Counted from the stretch's first letter, positions 17,186-26,137 are shown. The stretch is 64,000 nucleotides of DNA from Pseudooceanicola nanhaiensis DSM 18065 (GCF_000688295.1 NZ_JHZF01000013.1:310001-374000); one strand, 5' to 3'. Numbers and translations are program-made. The notes: a model not told the origin generated them from the letters alone.

Positions 17186-17692
17186 ATGAAGCGCCGCAGC
17201 ACCACAACCTACGGCTTCAAGCGGACCGCCAGCCTGCTGGAGGGCCGCATCCGCCGTGCCGGAGAAAGCCGCGGCTTCGCGGTGACCCGGCTGCTCACCC
17301 ATTGGGACGAGATCGCGGGCCCCGACCTTGCCGCCATGGCGCGGCCGGTCGAGGTCAAATACGGTCGCCAGAACTTCGGCGCCACGCTGACGCTGCTGAC
17401 CGACGGGGCCCGTGCCCCGCTGGTCGAGATGCAGAAGGAGCAGCTGCGCCAGAAGGTGAACGCGGCCTATGGCTACAATGCCATCGCGAAGATCAGGATC
17501 ACCCAGACCGCCTCGACCGGCTTTGCCGAGGGGCAGGTCGCCTTCACATCCGCGCCGAAGCCGGAACCGGCCGCGCCGGACCCGGTGGCCATCAGTGCCG
17601 CGCGGGACCGTGCGGAGGGCGTATCGGACGAGGGGCTCAGGGCAGCGCTTGAGGCTCTCGGCCGGAATGTTCTAAGCAGGCGCAAGACCTAG
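17186..17692 (+). CDS. DUF721 (DciA-like) protein
   Basis: A 168-residue protein of the DUF721 family. The conserved core is LTHWDEIAGPDLAAMARPVE followed by a strand-rich segment ending in LRQKVNAAYGYNAIAKIRI, matching the KH-like N-domain of DciA. DciA proteins load the replicative helicase DnaB in bacteria lacking DnaC/DnaI; whether this copy is the loader is inferred from family membership. The rest of the protein is an acidic, Pro/Ala-rich linker with a short C-terminal helix. Start ATG at 17186 has GAGGGAAGCAACC upstream. It is divergent from mutY (79-bp gap) and is followed after 13 bp by the DsbA-like gene. Confidence 0.85.
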   Translation: MKRRSTTTYGFKRTASLLEGRIRRAGESRGFAVTRLLTHWDEIAGPDLAAMARPVEVKYGRQNFGATLTLLTDGARAPLVEMQKEQLRQKVNAAYGYNAIAKIRITQTASTGFAEGQVAFTSAPKPEPAAPDPVAISAARDRAEGVSDEGLRAALEALGRNVLSRRKT

Positions 17693-17705
17693 GAAAGGAT
17701 AAGAC

Positions 17706-18386
17706 TTGGATCGCAGGACACTTCTCGGAGGCGGCGTGGCCGTCGTGGCGGCGGGCGGCGTGGGCTACTGGGCCCTGAACCGCGAAAGCGCCGCCCCCGT
17801 CACCCAGATCAACGCCGCCACGACCGAGGGCGACACGGAGGCGGCGGAGGCCGTCGACACCTCGTCGATCCAGGAGATGGTGCTGGGCGACCCGGACGCG
17901 CCGGTGACCTTCATGGAATACGCGAGCTTCACCTGCCCGCATTGCGCCAATTTCCACAATGGGCCGTTCCAGAAGCTGAAGAGCGAATACATCGACACCG
18001 GCAAGGTGAAGATGGTCTACCGCGACGTCTTCTTCGACCGCTTCGGGCTCTGGGCCTCGATGATCGCACGCTGCGATCCGAACCGGTTCTTCGGCATTTC
18101 CTCGATGCTCTACGAGCAGCAGAAGGAATGGCTCGCCGGCAACGAGCCCGCCGCCATCGCCGACAACCTGCGCAAGATCGGCAAGGTCGCCGGGCTGAGC
18201 GACGAGCAAATCGAGACCTGCCTCGCCGACGAGGAGAAGGCCACGACCCTCGTCTCCTGGTTCGAGCAGAACGCGGCGGCGGACGAGGTCACCTCGACGC
18301 CGACCCTGTTCATCGACGGCGTGAAGCATTCGAACATGAACTGGGACGACCTGAAGAAACTGATCGACGAGGCGCTGGCCGGCTGA
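17706..18386 (+). CDS. DsbA-family thiol-disulfide oxidoreductase
   Basis: A 226-residue exported thioredoxin-fold protein. The N-terminus MDRRTLLGGGVAVVAAGGVG is a signal region with an arginine pair that could be Tat-type. The active site is CPHC at residues 77-80 in EYASFTCPHCANFH, and the cis-proline loop is TSTPTLFIDG. It belongs to the DsbA/thioredoxin_4 group that introduces disulphides in periplasmic proteins. The start is TTG at 17706, supported by AAAGGATAAGAC; no ATG precedes the signal. The stop overlaps the start of the next gene (TGATG), so expression is probably coupled to it. Confidence 0.92.
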   Translation: MDRRTLLGGGVAVVAAGGVGYWALNRESAAPVTQINAATTEGDTEAAEAVDTSSIQEMVLGDPDAPVTFMEYASFTCPHCANFHNGPFQKLKSEYIDTGKVKMVYRDVFFDRFGLWASMIARCDPNRFFGISSMLYEQQKEWLAGNEPAAIADNLRKIGKVAGLSDEQIETCLADEEKATTLVSWFEQNAAADEVTSTPTLFIDGVKHSNMNWDDLKKLIDEALAG

Positions 18387-19504
18387 TGACGACCCCCCTG
18401 GCCGGCCTGAAGGTCGTCGAACTCGCCCGTATCCTGGCCGGCCCCTGGGCCGGCCAGACGCTGTCCGACCTCGGCGCCGAGGTGATCAAGGTGGAGGCGC
18501 CGCAGGGCGACGACACCCGCACCTGGGGGCCGCCCCACGTCACCCGCAACGGCGAGACGACGGCGGCCTATTACCACTCCTGCAACCGCGGCAAGCAGTC
18601 GGTGACCTGCGATTTCCGGACCCCCGAGGGGCAGGCCTTCGTGAAGGAGCTGGTGAAGGACGCCGACGTCCTGATCGAGAACTTCAAGGTCGGCGGCCTC
18701 AAGAAATACGGGCTGGATTACGAGAGCCTGGCCGAGCTGAACCCCCGGCTGATCTACTGCTCGATCACCGGCTTCGGCCAGACCGGGCCCTACGCGCGCC
18801 GCCCGGGCTACGATTACATCATCCAGGGCATGTCGGGCTTCATGTCGATCACCGGCGAGCCCGACGGCCAGCCGCTGCGCGCGGGCGTGGCGATCACCGA
18901 CATCTTCACCGGCGTCTACTCGACCACCGCGATCCTGGCGGCGGTCCAGCAGCGCCACGTGACGGGGCGGGGCCAGCATATCGACATGGCGCTTCTGGAT
19001 TGCGCCGTCTCGGTCATGGCGAACCAGGCGATGAACTACTTCGCCTCCGGCAATCCGCCGGTGCGGACCGGGAACACCCACCCGAACGTGGTGCCCTACC
19101 AGGTCTACGAGACCGCGGACGGGCACATGATCGTCGCGACCGGAAACGACGGGCAATACCAGCGGCTCTGCGACATCCTCGGCGTGCCGGAGCTGAAGGA
19201 CGACCCGCGGTTCCTGCGCAACAGCGACCGGCTGGCGCATCGCGAGGAGCTGCTGCCGATCATGGTGGAGCGGATCAAGGGCTTCACCAAGGCCGAGCTG
19301 CTGGCGGCCTGCGAGCAGAACAACGTTCCCGCCGGTCCGATCAACGACATGGCAGAGGTGTTTGCCGATCCGCATGTGCAGGCGCGCGGGATGAAGGTGG
19401 AGCTCGAGGGCGTGCCCTCGGTCCGCTCTCCCTTCCGGTTCTCGGACGCGGAGCTGAAGCTCGAGACACCCTCGCCGACCCTCGGGGAGCATGACGAGCG
19501 GTGA
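18386..19504 (+). CDS. CaiB/BaiF family CoA-transferase (class III)
   Basis: A 372-residue family III CoA-transferase, as in formyl-CoA transferase, carnitine CoA-transferase and alpha-methylacyl-CoA racemase. It opens with LAGLKVVELARILAGPWAGQ and continues with GAEVIKVEAPQGDDTR; the nucleophilic Asp is expected in GQHIDMALLDCAVS. GFGQTGPYARRPGYDYIIQG is a strong family signature. These enzymes transfer CoA between carboxylic acids, but the acid pair cannot be predicted. The start overlaps the DsbA-like stop by one base. In the gene order I remember for relatives, the smc gene follows mutY-DUF721-dsbA, so this gene may be an insertion or rearrangement; that recollection should be checked. 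A palindrome-rich non-coding stretch follows. Confidence 0.9.
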   Translation: MTTPLAGLKVVELARILAGPWAGQTLSDLGAEVIKVEAPQGDDTRTWGPPHVTRNGETTAAYYHSCNRGKQSVTCDFRTPEGQAFVKELVKDADVLIENFKVGGLKKYGLDYESLAELNPRLIYCSITGFGQTGPYARRPGYDYIIQGMSGFMSITGEPDGQPLRAGVAITDIFTGVYSTTAILAAVQQRHVTGRGQHIDMALLDCAVSVMANQAMNYFASGNPPVRTGNTHPNVVPYQVYETADGHMIVATGNDGQYQRLCDILGVPELKDDPRFLRNSDRLAHREELLPIMVERIKGFTKAELLAACEQNNVPAGPINDMAEVFADPHVQARGMKVELEGVPSVRSPFRFSDAELKLETPSPTLGEHDER

Positions 19505-19546
19505 GGGCCAGGGGTCGGGCTCGGCCTGCATATCATGAGGGCGACG

Positions 19547-19611
19547 GGATGGCGGGTTGAAATCCGGCCCTACGTGGCCACGATCGGCGTAGGGTGGGTT
19601 TCAACCCATCC
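19547..19611. repeat. Imperfect palindrome, dispersed-repeat-like
   Basis: The arm at 19547-19574 (GGATGGCGGGTTGAAATCCG and on to CCCTACG) is nearly the reverse complement of 19588-19611 (CGTAGGGTGGGTTTCAACCC then ATCC), with a 13-nt loop. It could fold as a long hairpin in RNA or DNA and starts the 408-bp gene-free stretch 19505-19912. Sequences containing GTAGGGTGGGTTTCAACCC seem familiar to me as dispersed intergenic repeats, which cannot be checked here. Confidence 0.6.
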
Positions 19612-19642
19612 TCCCCGGTCCACCACACGGTGCAAGCCGGGC

Positions 19643-19803
19643 AAGCGCCGGCCCGTGGGATGGCGCTGCGCAACCTAAGAGCCTCGCGCTTTATGCCAAC
19701 CGTGGTAGCGCCCATGTCGAAACGGAGCACTGGCGTCACCAAAGCGCCAGCCCGTGGGGACGGGCCGGCGCTTGTCCGGCGGCCTGCGGCCTTGCTCCGG
19801 ACA
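19643..19803. repeat. Cluster of nested inverted repeats in a gene-free stretch
   Basis: AAGCGCCAGCCCGT (19742-19755) and ACGGGCCGGCGCTT (19760-19773) form a hairpin with one mismatch and a GGGG loop. A third copy of the arm, AAGCGCCGGCCCGT, is at 19643-19656 and is the exact complement of the right arm. Immediately after, TGTCCGG (19773-19779) pairs with CCGGACA (19797-19803). No convincing open frame occupies 19505-19912. Confidence 0.6.
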
Positions 19804-19912
19804 TCGGGAAAAGCTCGATCGTCGGGGCGTGCCGGGCTTAAGCCTCACCTACCGAATTGATGGACGTCATCGCGAGACGGGCGCCGCGGGTCAGGCTTCA
19901 CCCCGCGCCCCC

Positions 19913-20731
19913 TCACTCCCCCAGCTTCGCGTGCACCTCGTCGAGGTCGATCTCTCCCACGGGCATCTTGTTGCCGGGGTTCGCGGCGTCGTACTTGAAC
20001 AGGTCGAAATCCGCCTTGTAGATCTCGTAGACCAGATGCATCGACAGGTCGTCGAAGTAATCCTCCACCGGGTGCGCCCGCTTCGGCCCGTGCCCCTCGC
20101 TCTCGTTGAACCGCGGGATCGCGCCAAGGTCCACCGGCACCGGCGTCTCGATCGCGTCGAGCACGGCCTGCATCCCCTCGTTGAACCTTTCGGTCCAGAA
20201 GATCCGGTCGTAGCGCCCGCCGTTCACGATGAAGGTCGAGACATGGCCCGACATGGCCGACCAGTGGATGTCCGGGTCCATCGGCCTGCGCCAGCGGATG
20301 GTGTCGCGGGCGAACAGCAGGAACCGCCGGAAGGAGCGGATCTGGTCGAACTCCTCCTTGCCGTCGTCGCCGCCGACCTCGACCCCGTATTTCTGCACCA
20401 GCATCGGCACGAGGTTGCCGCGATACCGGTTCCCGTTCCGCTGGATGCCGCAGATCTTGTCGAAGAAGGACGACAGGATCCGCGCATAGGGGTTGCGCAC
20501 GCAGGTGAAGGCATAGGATCCATGCGCCGAGACATTCGCCTCGATCACCGGCTGGGAGGCGTCGATGCCCCACTTGTGCAGCCCCTCCTTCGCGTCGTGG
20601 ATATCGCCGTCGTAGAAACGCCCGTGGTCCGAGTAGTAGAGGATCTGCCCGATGGTCGAGCAGGCGCATTTCGGCACCACGCGGTAGACGACGCTCTCGC
20701 TCTCGGTCATCCATGTCCCGGGAAAGCCCAT
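19913..20731 (-). CDS. Sulfotransferase family 2 protein (carbohydrate sulfotransferase-like)
   Basis: A 272-residue PAPS-dependent sulfotransferase of the Sulfotransfer_2 type. The 5'-phosphosulfate-binding loop is VVPKCACSTIGQ at residues 18-29 and the 3'-phosphate-binding element is FTCVRNPYARILSSFFDK. The fold ends with YEIYKADFDLFKYD, also typical. Family members sulfate glycans (NodH-like Nod factors, heparan- or chondroitin-type polysaccharides). I chose ATG at 20731, with GAGGAG 11 nt upstream; a TTG at 20782 would add 17 residues. No signal peptide or membrane anchor is seen, so it acts in the cytoplasm on precursors. It is divergent from a GT14 glycosyltransferase across a 148-bp promoter region, suggesting a shared surface-polysaccharide role. 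Confidence 0.85.
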   Translation of the reverse strand: MGFPGTWMTESESVVYRVVPKCACSTIGQILYYSDHGRFYDGDIHDAKEGLHKWGIDASQPVIEANVSAHGSYAFTCVRNPYARILSSFFDKICGIQRNGNRYRGNLVPMLVQKYGVEVGGDDGKEEFDQIRSFRRFLLFARDTIRWRRPMDPDIHWSAMSGHVSTFIVNGGRYDRIFWTERFNEGMQAVLDAIETPVPVDLGAIPRFNESEGHGPKRAHPVEDYFDDLSMHLVYEIYKADFDLFKYDAANPGNKMPVGEIDLDEVHAKLGE

Positions 20732-20879
20732 CTCGGCCCGACGCTCCTCTGCGAGGCCGGTCTTGTGCGGCCTTTGCTGCAATGGCGGCCAAAAAAGCAG
20801 AGGCGGCCTGTTTAATCAACGCGGCTTCCTGCCTATCAAGGTAGAAACCGGAAAAAGGTTGCAGGTACACCCGCGGGAC

Positions 20880-22457
20880 ATGGCTCGGATCGCCTTCATA
20901 CTTCTCTGCCACAAGGACCCGCAGGCCGTGATCGCACAGGCCCGGCGCCTGACCGCCGCGGGCGATCACATGGTGATCCATTTCGACGGACGCGCCGACG
21001 ATGCCGCCTATCGCGAGATCGCCGCGGCGCTCTCTGACACCCCGGACGTCGTGGTCCTGAAGAAACGGGTGAAATGCGGCTGGGGCGAATGGTCCCTCGT
21101 GCAGGCGACGCTGAACGCGGTCGACGCGGCGCTCGAGGCCTTTCCGAAGGCCACGCATCTCTACATGGTGTCGGGCGACTGCATGCCGATCAAGTCGGCG
21201 GAATATGCCCACGCCCTGCTGGATTCGGCGCAGGTCGACCATATCGAGAGCGTCGACTATTTCCGCAGCGGCTGGATCAAGACCGGGATGCGCGAGGAGC
21301 GGCTGATCTACCGGCATTTCCTGAACGAGCGGAAGCACAAGCGGCTGTTCTACGCGGCGGTCGACTGGCAGAAACGGCTTGGCCTGCAACGGAAGGTGCC
21401 CGCGGATCTCGAGATGATGATCGGCAGCCAATGGTGGTGCCTGCGCCGCCGGACGGTCGAGGCGCTGCGCGACTTCTGCCGCGCCCGCCCGGACGTGATG
21501 CGCTTCTTCCGCACCACCTGGATCCCCGACGAGACCTTCTTCCAGACGCTGGTGCGTCACCTCGTGCCCGGGGACGAGATCCGCTCGCGCAGCCTCACCT
21601 TCCTGATGTTCACCGATTACGGGATGCCGGTGACCTTCTACAACGACCACTACGACCTGCTGCTCGGGCAGGATTACCTCTTCGCGCGCAAGATCTCGCC
21701 CGGGGCGGAAGAGCTGAAGCAGCGGCTCGGCGCGCTCTGGGCAGCGACGGGCGCAGGCTTCGAGATCTCGGACGAGGGGCGCAGGCTGCACCAGTTCCTC
21801 ACCGGGCGCGGCCGCATCGGGCGCCGCTTCGCCCCGCGCTTCTGGGAAACCGAAAGTTCCATCGGCCGGGACCGCGTCCTGATGATCGTGATCTGCCGGA
21901 AGTGGGACCTTGCCCGCCGTCTGGTGGAGCGTATCCGGCAGGTCACCAACCTGCCCGCTCTCGGATACGTCTTCCAGGACGCGGCAACCCCCCTGCCCGA
22001 TCTCGGCGGCCTCCAGTCCACGCTGGAAAAGCGCGACAGGCACCGGCGGGCGCTGGTGCGCATGCTCTTCGACTATTACGCCACGGACCGGATGATCCTC
22101 TGCATGGACCCGGCCGGGTTCGACCACCTGCGCGACTTCGCCTCGGACCGGGCCGAGGTGCGCTTCCTCGACATCGAGTGTGAGACGCCCGACAGCTACC
22201 TGACGGCCCACGCCGTGCGGATGGGTCTGGCCGGAGAGACGACCCCGCCCGCGGCGATGGACCGCCTGCTGACCACCCTCCGGCACGATTTCGCCTTCCA
22301 GACCGACAGGATCCGCGACGCGGGGTTCGACAATTACCACGTGATCCGCGACACCGACGCAGCCGAGCGGACCACCGGCCCGCTGGCCGAATTCCTCGGC
22401 ATCCCGCGCGAGGCCGCGCTGGAGATCGCCGGGACCGACACCCTGTTTGCCGATTGA
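20880..22457 (+). CDS. GT14 beta-1,6-N-acetylglucosaminyltransferase-like (core-2/I-branching) protein with C-terminal extension
   Basis: A 525-residue glycosyltransferase. The first 300 residues match the core-2/I-branching family: AFILLCHKDPQAVIAQARRL at the start, HFDGRADDAAYREI, then THLYMVSGDCMPIKS and GSQWWCLRRRTVEALRDFC, with IPDETFFQTLVRH carrying likely acidic catalytic or metal residues. Residues about 310-525 form a second region without a function I recognise (starting RDRVLMIVICRKWDLARRLV), seen attached to this family in Rhodobacterales. The enzyme probably transfers a sugar, plausibly GlcNAc or xylose, to a surface glycan. There is no signal peptide. The HIT gene follows after 9 bp, so they may be co-transcribed. 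Confidence 0.85.
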   Translation: MARIAFILLCHKDPQAVIAQARRLTAAGDHMVIHFDGRADDAAYREIAAALSDTPDVVVLKKRVKCGWGEWSLVQATLNAVDAALEAFPKATHLYMVSGDCMPIKSAEYAHALLDSAQVDHIESVDYFRSGWIKTGMREERLIYRHFLNERKHKRLFYAAVDWQKRLGLQRKVPADLEMMIGSQWWCLRRRTVEALRDFCRARPDVMRFFRTTWIPDETFFQTLVRHLVPGDEIRSRSLTFLMFTDYGMPVTFYNDHYDLLLGQDYLFARKISPGAEELKQRLGALWAATGAGFEISDEGRRLHQFLTGRGRIGRRFAPRFWETESSIGRDRVLMIVICRKWDLARRLVERIRQVTNLPALGYVFQDAATPLPDLGGLQSTLEKRDRHRRALVRMLFDYYATDRMILCMDPAGFDHLRDFASDRAEVRFLDIECETPDSYLTAHAVRMGLAGETTPPAAMDRLLTTLRHDFAFQTDRIRDAGFDNYHVIRDTDAAERTTGPLAEFLGIPREAALEIAGTDTLFAD

Positions 22458-22466
22458 GGAGAGCCC

Positions 22467-22847
22467 ATGGCCTACGCCTATGACGACCAGAACATCTTCG
22501 CCAAGATCCTGCGCGGAGAGATCCCCAACAAGACCGTGCTCGAGACCGAGCACACCCTCGCCTTCGAGGATATCCGCCCCCAGGCCCCGGTCCACGTGCT
22601 GGTGATCCCCAAGGGGGCCTATGTCACCTACGATCATTTCTGCGAGGCCGCGAGCGACGCCGAGCTGGTGGACTTCAACCGCGCCGTCGCGGCGGTCTGC
22701 CGCCAGATGGGGGTGACGGCGGACGCGGGCGAGGGCTGCCGCTTCATCTCGAACGCGGGCGAGCACGGGGTGCAGGAGGTGCCGCATTTCCACCTGCACG
22801 TGCTGGGCGGGCGCGCCATGGGGCGGATGCTGCAGAAGGTCGATTGA
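22467..22847 (+). CDS. HIT family hydrolase (HINT-type)
   Basis: A 126-residue histidine-triad protein. The catalytic motif is HFHLHVLGG at residues 107-115; earlier conserved segments are IFAKILRGEIP and PVHVLVIPKGAYVTYDHF. HINT enzymes hydrolyse phosphoramidates of purine nucleotides such as lysyl-AMP. The length is standard and the start at 22467 follows GAGGAGAGCC. It lies 9 bp after the glycosyltransferase gene and is followed by a GC-rich stem-loop at 22856-22873. Confidence 0.95.
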   Translation: MAYAYDDQNIFAKILRGEIPNKTVLETEHTLAFEDIRPQAPVHVLVIPKGAYVTYDHFCEAASDAELVDFNRAVAAVCRQMGVTADAGEGCRFISNAGEHGVQEVPHFHLHVLGGRAMGRMLQKVD

Positions 22848-22855
22848 GGCGGCAA

Positions 22856-22873
22856 GCCGGGCGCAAGCCCGGC
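22856..22873 (+). terminator. GC-rich stem-loop after the HIT gene
   Basis: GCCGGGC (22856-22862) and GCCCGGC (22867-22873) enclose GCAA, 9 bp past the HIT stop. No T run follows, so termination is unsure. A near-identical stem with loop CTGA lies after ubiG at 44389-44406. Confidence 0.4.
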
Positions 22874-23017
22874 CTGCATCTTCGGATCGCGCGGCTGCGT
22901 CCGCGCAACCGGCGCGACGGTCCGAAGCGCGCAGGGTGAGCCCCCTGCTCTTGCCCAGCCCGGCCGGATCCACCATAGTCCGGCCCTGAGACGCGCCAGT
23001 GAAAAGGATCACCCGCC

Positions 23018-23218
23018 ATGCCCATCGACCCGCCCGAAACAAGGATCGTGGACAGCCACAAGGTCGCCTGCGACGGCGGCGAAGGTGCGCTTGGCCACCC
23101 CCGTGTCTGGCTGCTGATCCCGGACGAGACGGGCTTCGTCGAATGCGGCTATTGCGACGCGAAATTCGTGCTGCGCGGGCACGAGGCCGCTGCCGGGGTG
23201 TCCGAGAACCCCGCCTGA
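23018..23218 (+). CDS. Zinc-finger protein of the zf-CHCC family (NDUFS6-like)
   Basis: A 66-residue protein with a C-x(n)-H-x(n)-C-x2-C zinc site: Cys in HKVACDGG, His in [10 protein letters not shown], and [10 protein letters not shown]. This is the pattern of the NDUFS6 subunit of respiratory complex I and of short bacterial homologues; Paracoccus complex I carries such a subunit. It likely associates with NADH dehydrogenase, though no nuo gene is in the window. The start at 23018 has AAAAGGATCACCCGCC in front. It sits alone between the HIT gene and polA. Confidence 0.85.
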   Translation: MPIDPPETRIVDSHKVACDGGEGALGHPRVWLLIPDETGFVECGYCDAKFVLRGHEAAAGVSENPA

Positions 23219-23338
23219 CGGCCCGACCCCGCCGCTGCGGGATCGCGGGCCCTGCCCGCGATACCTCCGGCGGGCATATTTCTGGAACGATGAAGACCGG
23301 GGGCGTCCCCGGTACGGCAACTGGCAGAGGGGTGCATC

Positions 23339-26137
23339 ATGGCATTCGGCAAGGGGTGTCACCTTCACCTGATCGACGGGTCCGCCTTCATCTTCCGGGC
23401 CTACCACGCGCTGCCGCCGCTGACGCGGAAATCCGACGGGTTGCCGATCGGCGCCGTCTCGGGCTTCTGCAACATGCTGCACCGCTACGTCGAGGGCAAC
23501 ACCGGCCCCGACGCGCCGACCCATGTCGCGGTGATCTTCGACAAGGGGTCGCACACCTTCCGGAACGACCTCTACGATCTCTACAAGGCCAACCGCGAGG
23601 CGATGCCCGAAGACCTGCGGCCCCAGATCCCGCTGACCCGCGAGGCGACCATCGCCTTCAACATAGCCTGCAAGGAGATGGAGGGCTTCGAGGCCGACGA
23701 CATCATCGCCACCCTCGCCTGCCAGGCCCGCGATGCCGGCGGCCGGGTGACGATCATCTCGTCGGACAAGGACCTGATGCAGCTCGTCGGCGACGGGGTC
23801 GAGATGCTGGACGCGATGAAGAACCTGCGGATCGACCGCGACGGCGTCTTCGAGAAGTTCGGCGTCTTCCCCGAACGTGTCGTGGACGTGCAGGCGCTGG
23901 CGGGGGATTCCGTCGACAACGTGCCGGGCGCGCCCGGGATCGGGGTGAAGACCGCGGCGCTGCTGATCAACGAATACGGCGACCTCGATACGCTGCTTGC
24001 CCGCGCCGAGGAGATCAAGCAGCCGAAGCGCCGGCAGACCCTGATCGACAACGCGGAGCAGATCCGGCTGTCGCGCCGCCTCGTGCAGCTCGATTGCGAC
24101 ACGCCGCTGGACTTCACGCTCGACGATCTCGAGGTGCAGGACCCGGTGCCCGAGGTGCTGCTGGACTTCCTGACCAAGATGGAATTCCGGACATTGACCA
24201 AGCGCATCTCGGACGCCATCGGGGTCGAGGCGCCGGCGATCCCGGAACCCTCCGTCGCCGCCCCGGCAGAGGCCGAGGCGCCGGAGATGCCGCCTATGGA
24301 TACGGCCGCGTATGCCGCGGTACAGGACAGCGCTGCACTGCAGCACTGGATCGCCCGGATCCGGGAGGTCGGACATGTCGCGGTCGATACCGAGACGACC
24401 GGGCTCAACGAGATGCGCGCCGATCTGGTCGGCATCTGCCTCGCCGTGACGCCGGGCGAGGCCTGCTACATCCCGATCGCGCACCGCGCCGGAGAGGGCG
24501 AGGGGCTTTTCGACACCGGGGAACTGGCGGCGGGGCAACTGCCGATGGCAGAGGTTCTGGACGCGCTCAAGCCGGTGTTCGAGGACCCCTCGATCCTGAA
24601 GATCGGGCAGAACATGAAGTACGACGCGAAGATCCTCGCGCGGTACGGCATCGACGTCGCCCCGATCGACGACACCATGCTGATCTCCTATGCGCAACAT
24701 GCCGGCGAACATGGGCACGGGATGGATACGCTGTCCGACCGCTACCTCGGCCATGCGCCGATCCCGATCAAGGACCTGCTGGGCTCGGGCAAGAGCATGA
24801 TCACCTTTGACCGGGTGCCGATCGAGGATGCGGTGAAATACGCCGCCGAGGACGCGGATGTGACGCTCCGGCTCTGGCACGTGCTCAAGCCGCAGCTGCA
24901 CCGCAAGAAGGTCACCACGGTCTACGAGAGTCTGGAGCGGCCGCTGGTTCCCGTACTGGCGCGTATGGAAATGGCCGGCATCAAGGTGAACCGCGACACG
25001 CTCAGCCGCATGTCGAACGCCTTCAGCCAGACGATGGCGGGGCTCGAGGCCGAGATCCACGCGCTGGCGGGCGAGACGTTCAACGTGGGCTCCCCGGCCC
25101 AGGTGGGCGAGATCCTCTTCGACCGGATGGGGCTGGAGGGCGGCAAGAAGGGCAAGACCGGCAAGTATTCGACCCCCGCCGACGTGCTGGAGGATCTCGC
25201 GACGGAGCATGACCTTGCCGCGCGCATCCTCGACTGGCGGCAGGTGAGCAAGCTCAAATCGACCTACACCGACGCGCTGCAGGAGCACATCAACCCCGAG
25301 ACCGGGCGGGTCCACACCTCCTATTCGATCGCGGGCGCCAACACCGGACGACTGGCTTCGACCGATCCGAACCTGCAGAACATCCCCGTGCGTACGGAAG
25401 AAGGGCGGCGCATCCGCGAAGCCTTCGTGGCGGATGAGGGCAAGGTGCTGCTGTCGCTTGACTATTCGCAGATCGAACTGCGCATCCTCGCCCACATCGC
25501 CGGGATCGACGCGCTGAAGGAGGCGTTCCGCGACGGGCAGGACATTCACGCCGCGACCGCGTCCGAAATGTTCAACGTGCCGCTTGCCGAGATGACGCCC
25601 GACGTCCGGCGGCAGGCGAAGGCGATCAACTTCGGCGTGATCTACGGGATCTCCGGCTTCGGCCTGGCCCGGAACCTGCGCATCCCGCGGGCCGAGGCGC
25701 AGGGCTTCATCGACCGCTATTTCGAACGCTTCCCCGGAATCCGGGACTACATGGACGACACCGTGGCTTTCGCCAAGGAACACGGCCATGTCCAGACGCT
25801 CTTCGGACGCCGCATCAACACGCCCGAGATCAACGCGCGCGGGCCGCACGCGGGCTTTGCCCGCCGCGCCGCGATCAACGCGCCGATCCAGGGGACCGCG
25901 GCCGACGTGATCCGGCGGGCGATGATCCGGATGGAGGACGCCATCGCCGGACTGCCCGCGAGGATGCTGCTGCAGGTGCATGACGAACTGATCTTCGAGG
26001 TCGACGCCGGGGCCGAGGACGCCGTGATCGCGATCGCGCGCGAGGTCATGGAAGGCGCGGCGGACCCGGCGGTGAAGCTGTCCGTGCCGCTGGTGGTCGA
26101 CGCCGGGAAAGGCGCGAACTGGGCCGAGGCGCATTGA
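23339..26137 (+). CDS. polA: DNA polymerase I
   Basis: A 932-residue three-domain polymerase. Residues 1-290 are the 5'-3' exonuclease (LIDGSAFIFRAYHALPP, VIFDKGSHTFRNDLYDLYKA, EGFEADDIIATLA, ISSDKDLMQLV). The 3'-5' proofreading domain has intact acidic motifs, VAVDTETTGLNEM and IGQNMKYDAKILARYGID. The polymerase domain has motif A LLSLDYSQIELRILAHIAG, motif B RRQAKAINFGVIYGISGFG and motif C LQVHDELIFEV. It fills gaps and removes RNA primers in replication and repair. The start at 23339 follows AGAGGGGTGCATC. The gene is single, and converges on the OmpA-fusion gene 50 bp downstream with no obvious terminator. Confidence 0.98.
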   Translation: MAFGKGCHLHLIDGSAFIFRAYHALPPLTRKSDGLPIGAVSGFCNMLHRYVEGNTGPDAPTHVAVIFDKGSHTFRNDLYDLYKANREAMPEDLRPQIPLTREATIAFNIACKEMEGFEADDIIATLACQARDAGGRVTIISSDKDLMQLVGDGVEMLDAMKNLRIDRDGVFEKFGVFPERVVDVQALAGDSVDNVPGAPGIGVKTAALLINEYGDLDTLLARAEEIKQPKRRQTLIDNAEQIRLSRRLVQLDCDTPLDFTLDDLEVQDPVPEVLLDFLTKMEFRTLTKRISDAIGVEAPAIPEPSVAAPAEAEAPEMPPMDTAAYAAVQDSAALQHWIARIREVGHVAVDTETTGLNEMRADLVGICLAVTPGEACYIPIAHRAGEGEGLFDTGELAAGQLPMAEVLDALKPVFEDPSILKIGQNMKYDAKILARYGIDVAPIDDTMLISYAQHAGEHGHGMDTLSDRYLGHAPIPIKDLLGSGKSMITFDRVPIEDAVKYAAEDADVTLRLWHVLKPQLHRKKVTTVYESLERPLVPVLARMEMAGIKVNRDTLSRMSNAFSQTMAGLEAEIHALAGETFNVGSPAQVGEILFDRMGLEGGKKGKTGKYSTPADVLEDLATEHDLAARILDWRQVSKLKSTYTDALQEHINPETGRVHTSYSIAGANTGRLASTDPNLQNIPVRTEEGRRIREAFVADEGKVLLSLDYSQIELRILAHIAGIDALKEAFRDGQDIHAATASEMFNVPLAEMTPDVRRQAKAINFGVIYGISGFGLARNLRIPRAEAQGFIDRYFERFPGIRDYMDDTVAFAKEHGHVQTLFGRRINTPEINARGPHAGFARRAAINAPIQGTAADVIRRAMIRMEDAIAGLPARMLLQVHDELIFEVDAGAEDAVIAIAREVMEGAADPAVKLSVPLVVDAGKGANWAEAH

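Noticed and set aside
19845-23042. A 1065-codon minus-strand frame covering the glycosyltransferase and HIT genes
   Set aside because: Shadow frame; the overlapping plus-strand genes have recognisable motifs and ribosome sites.
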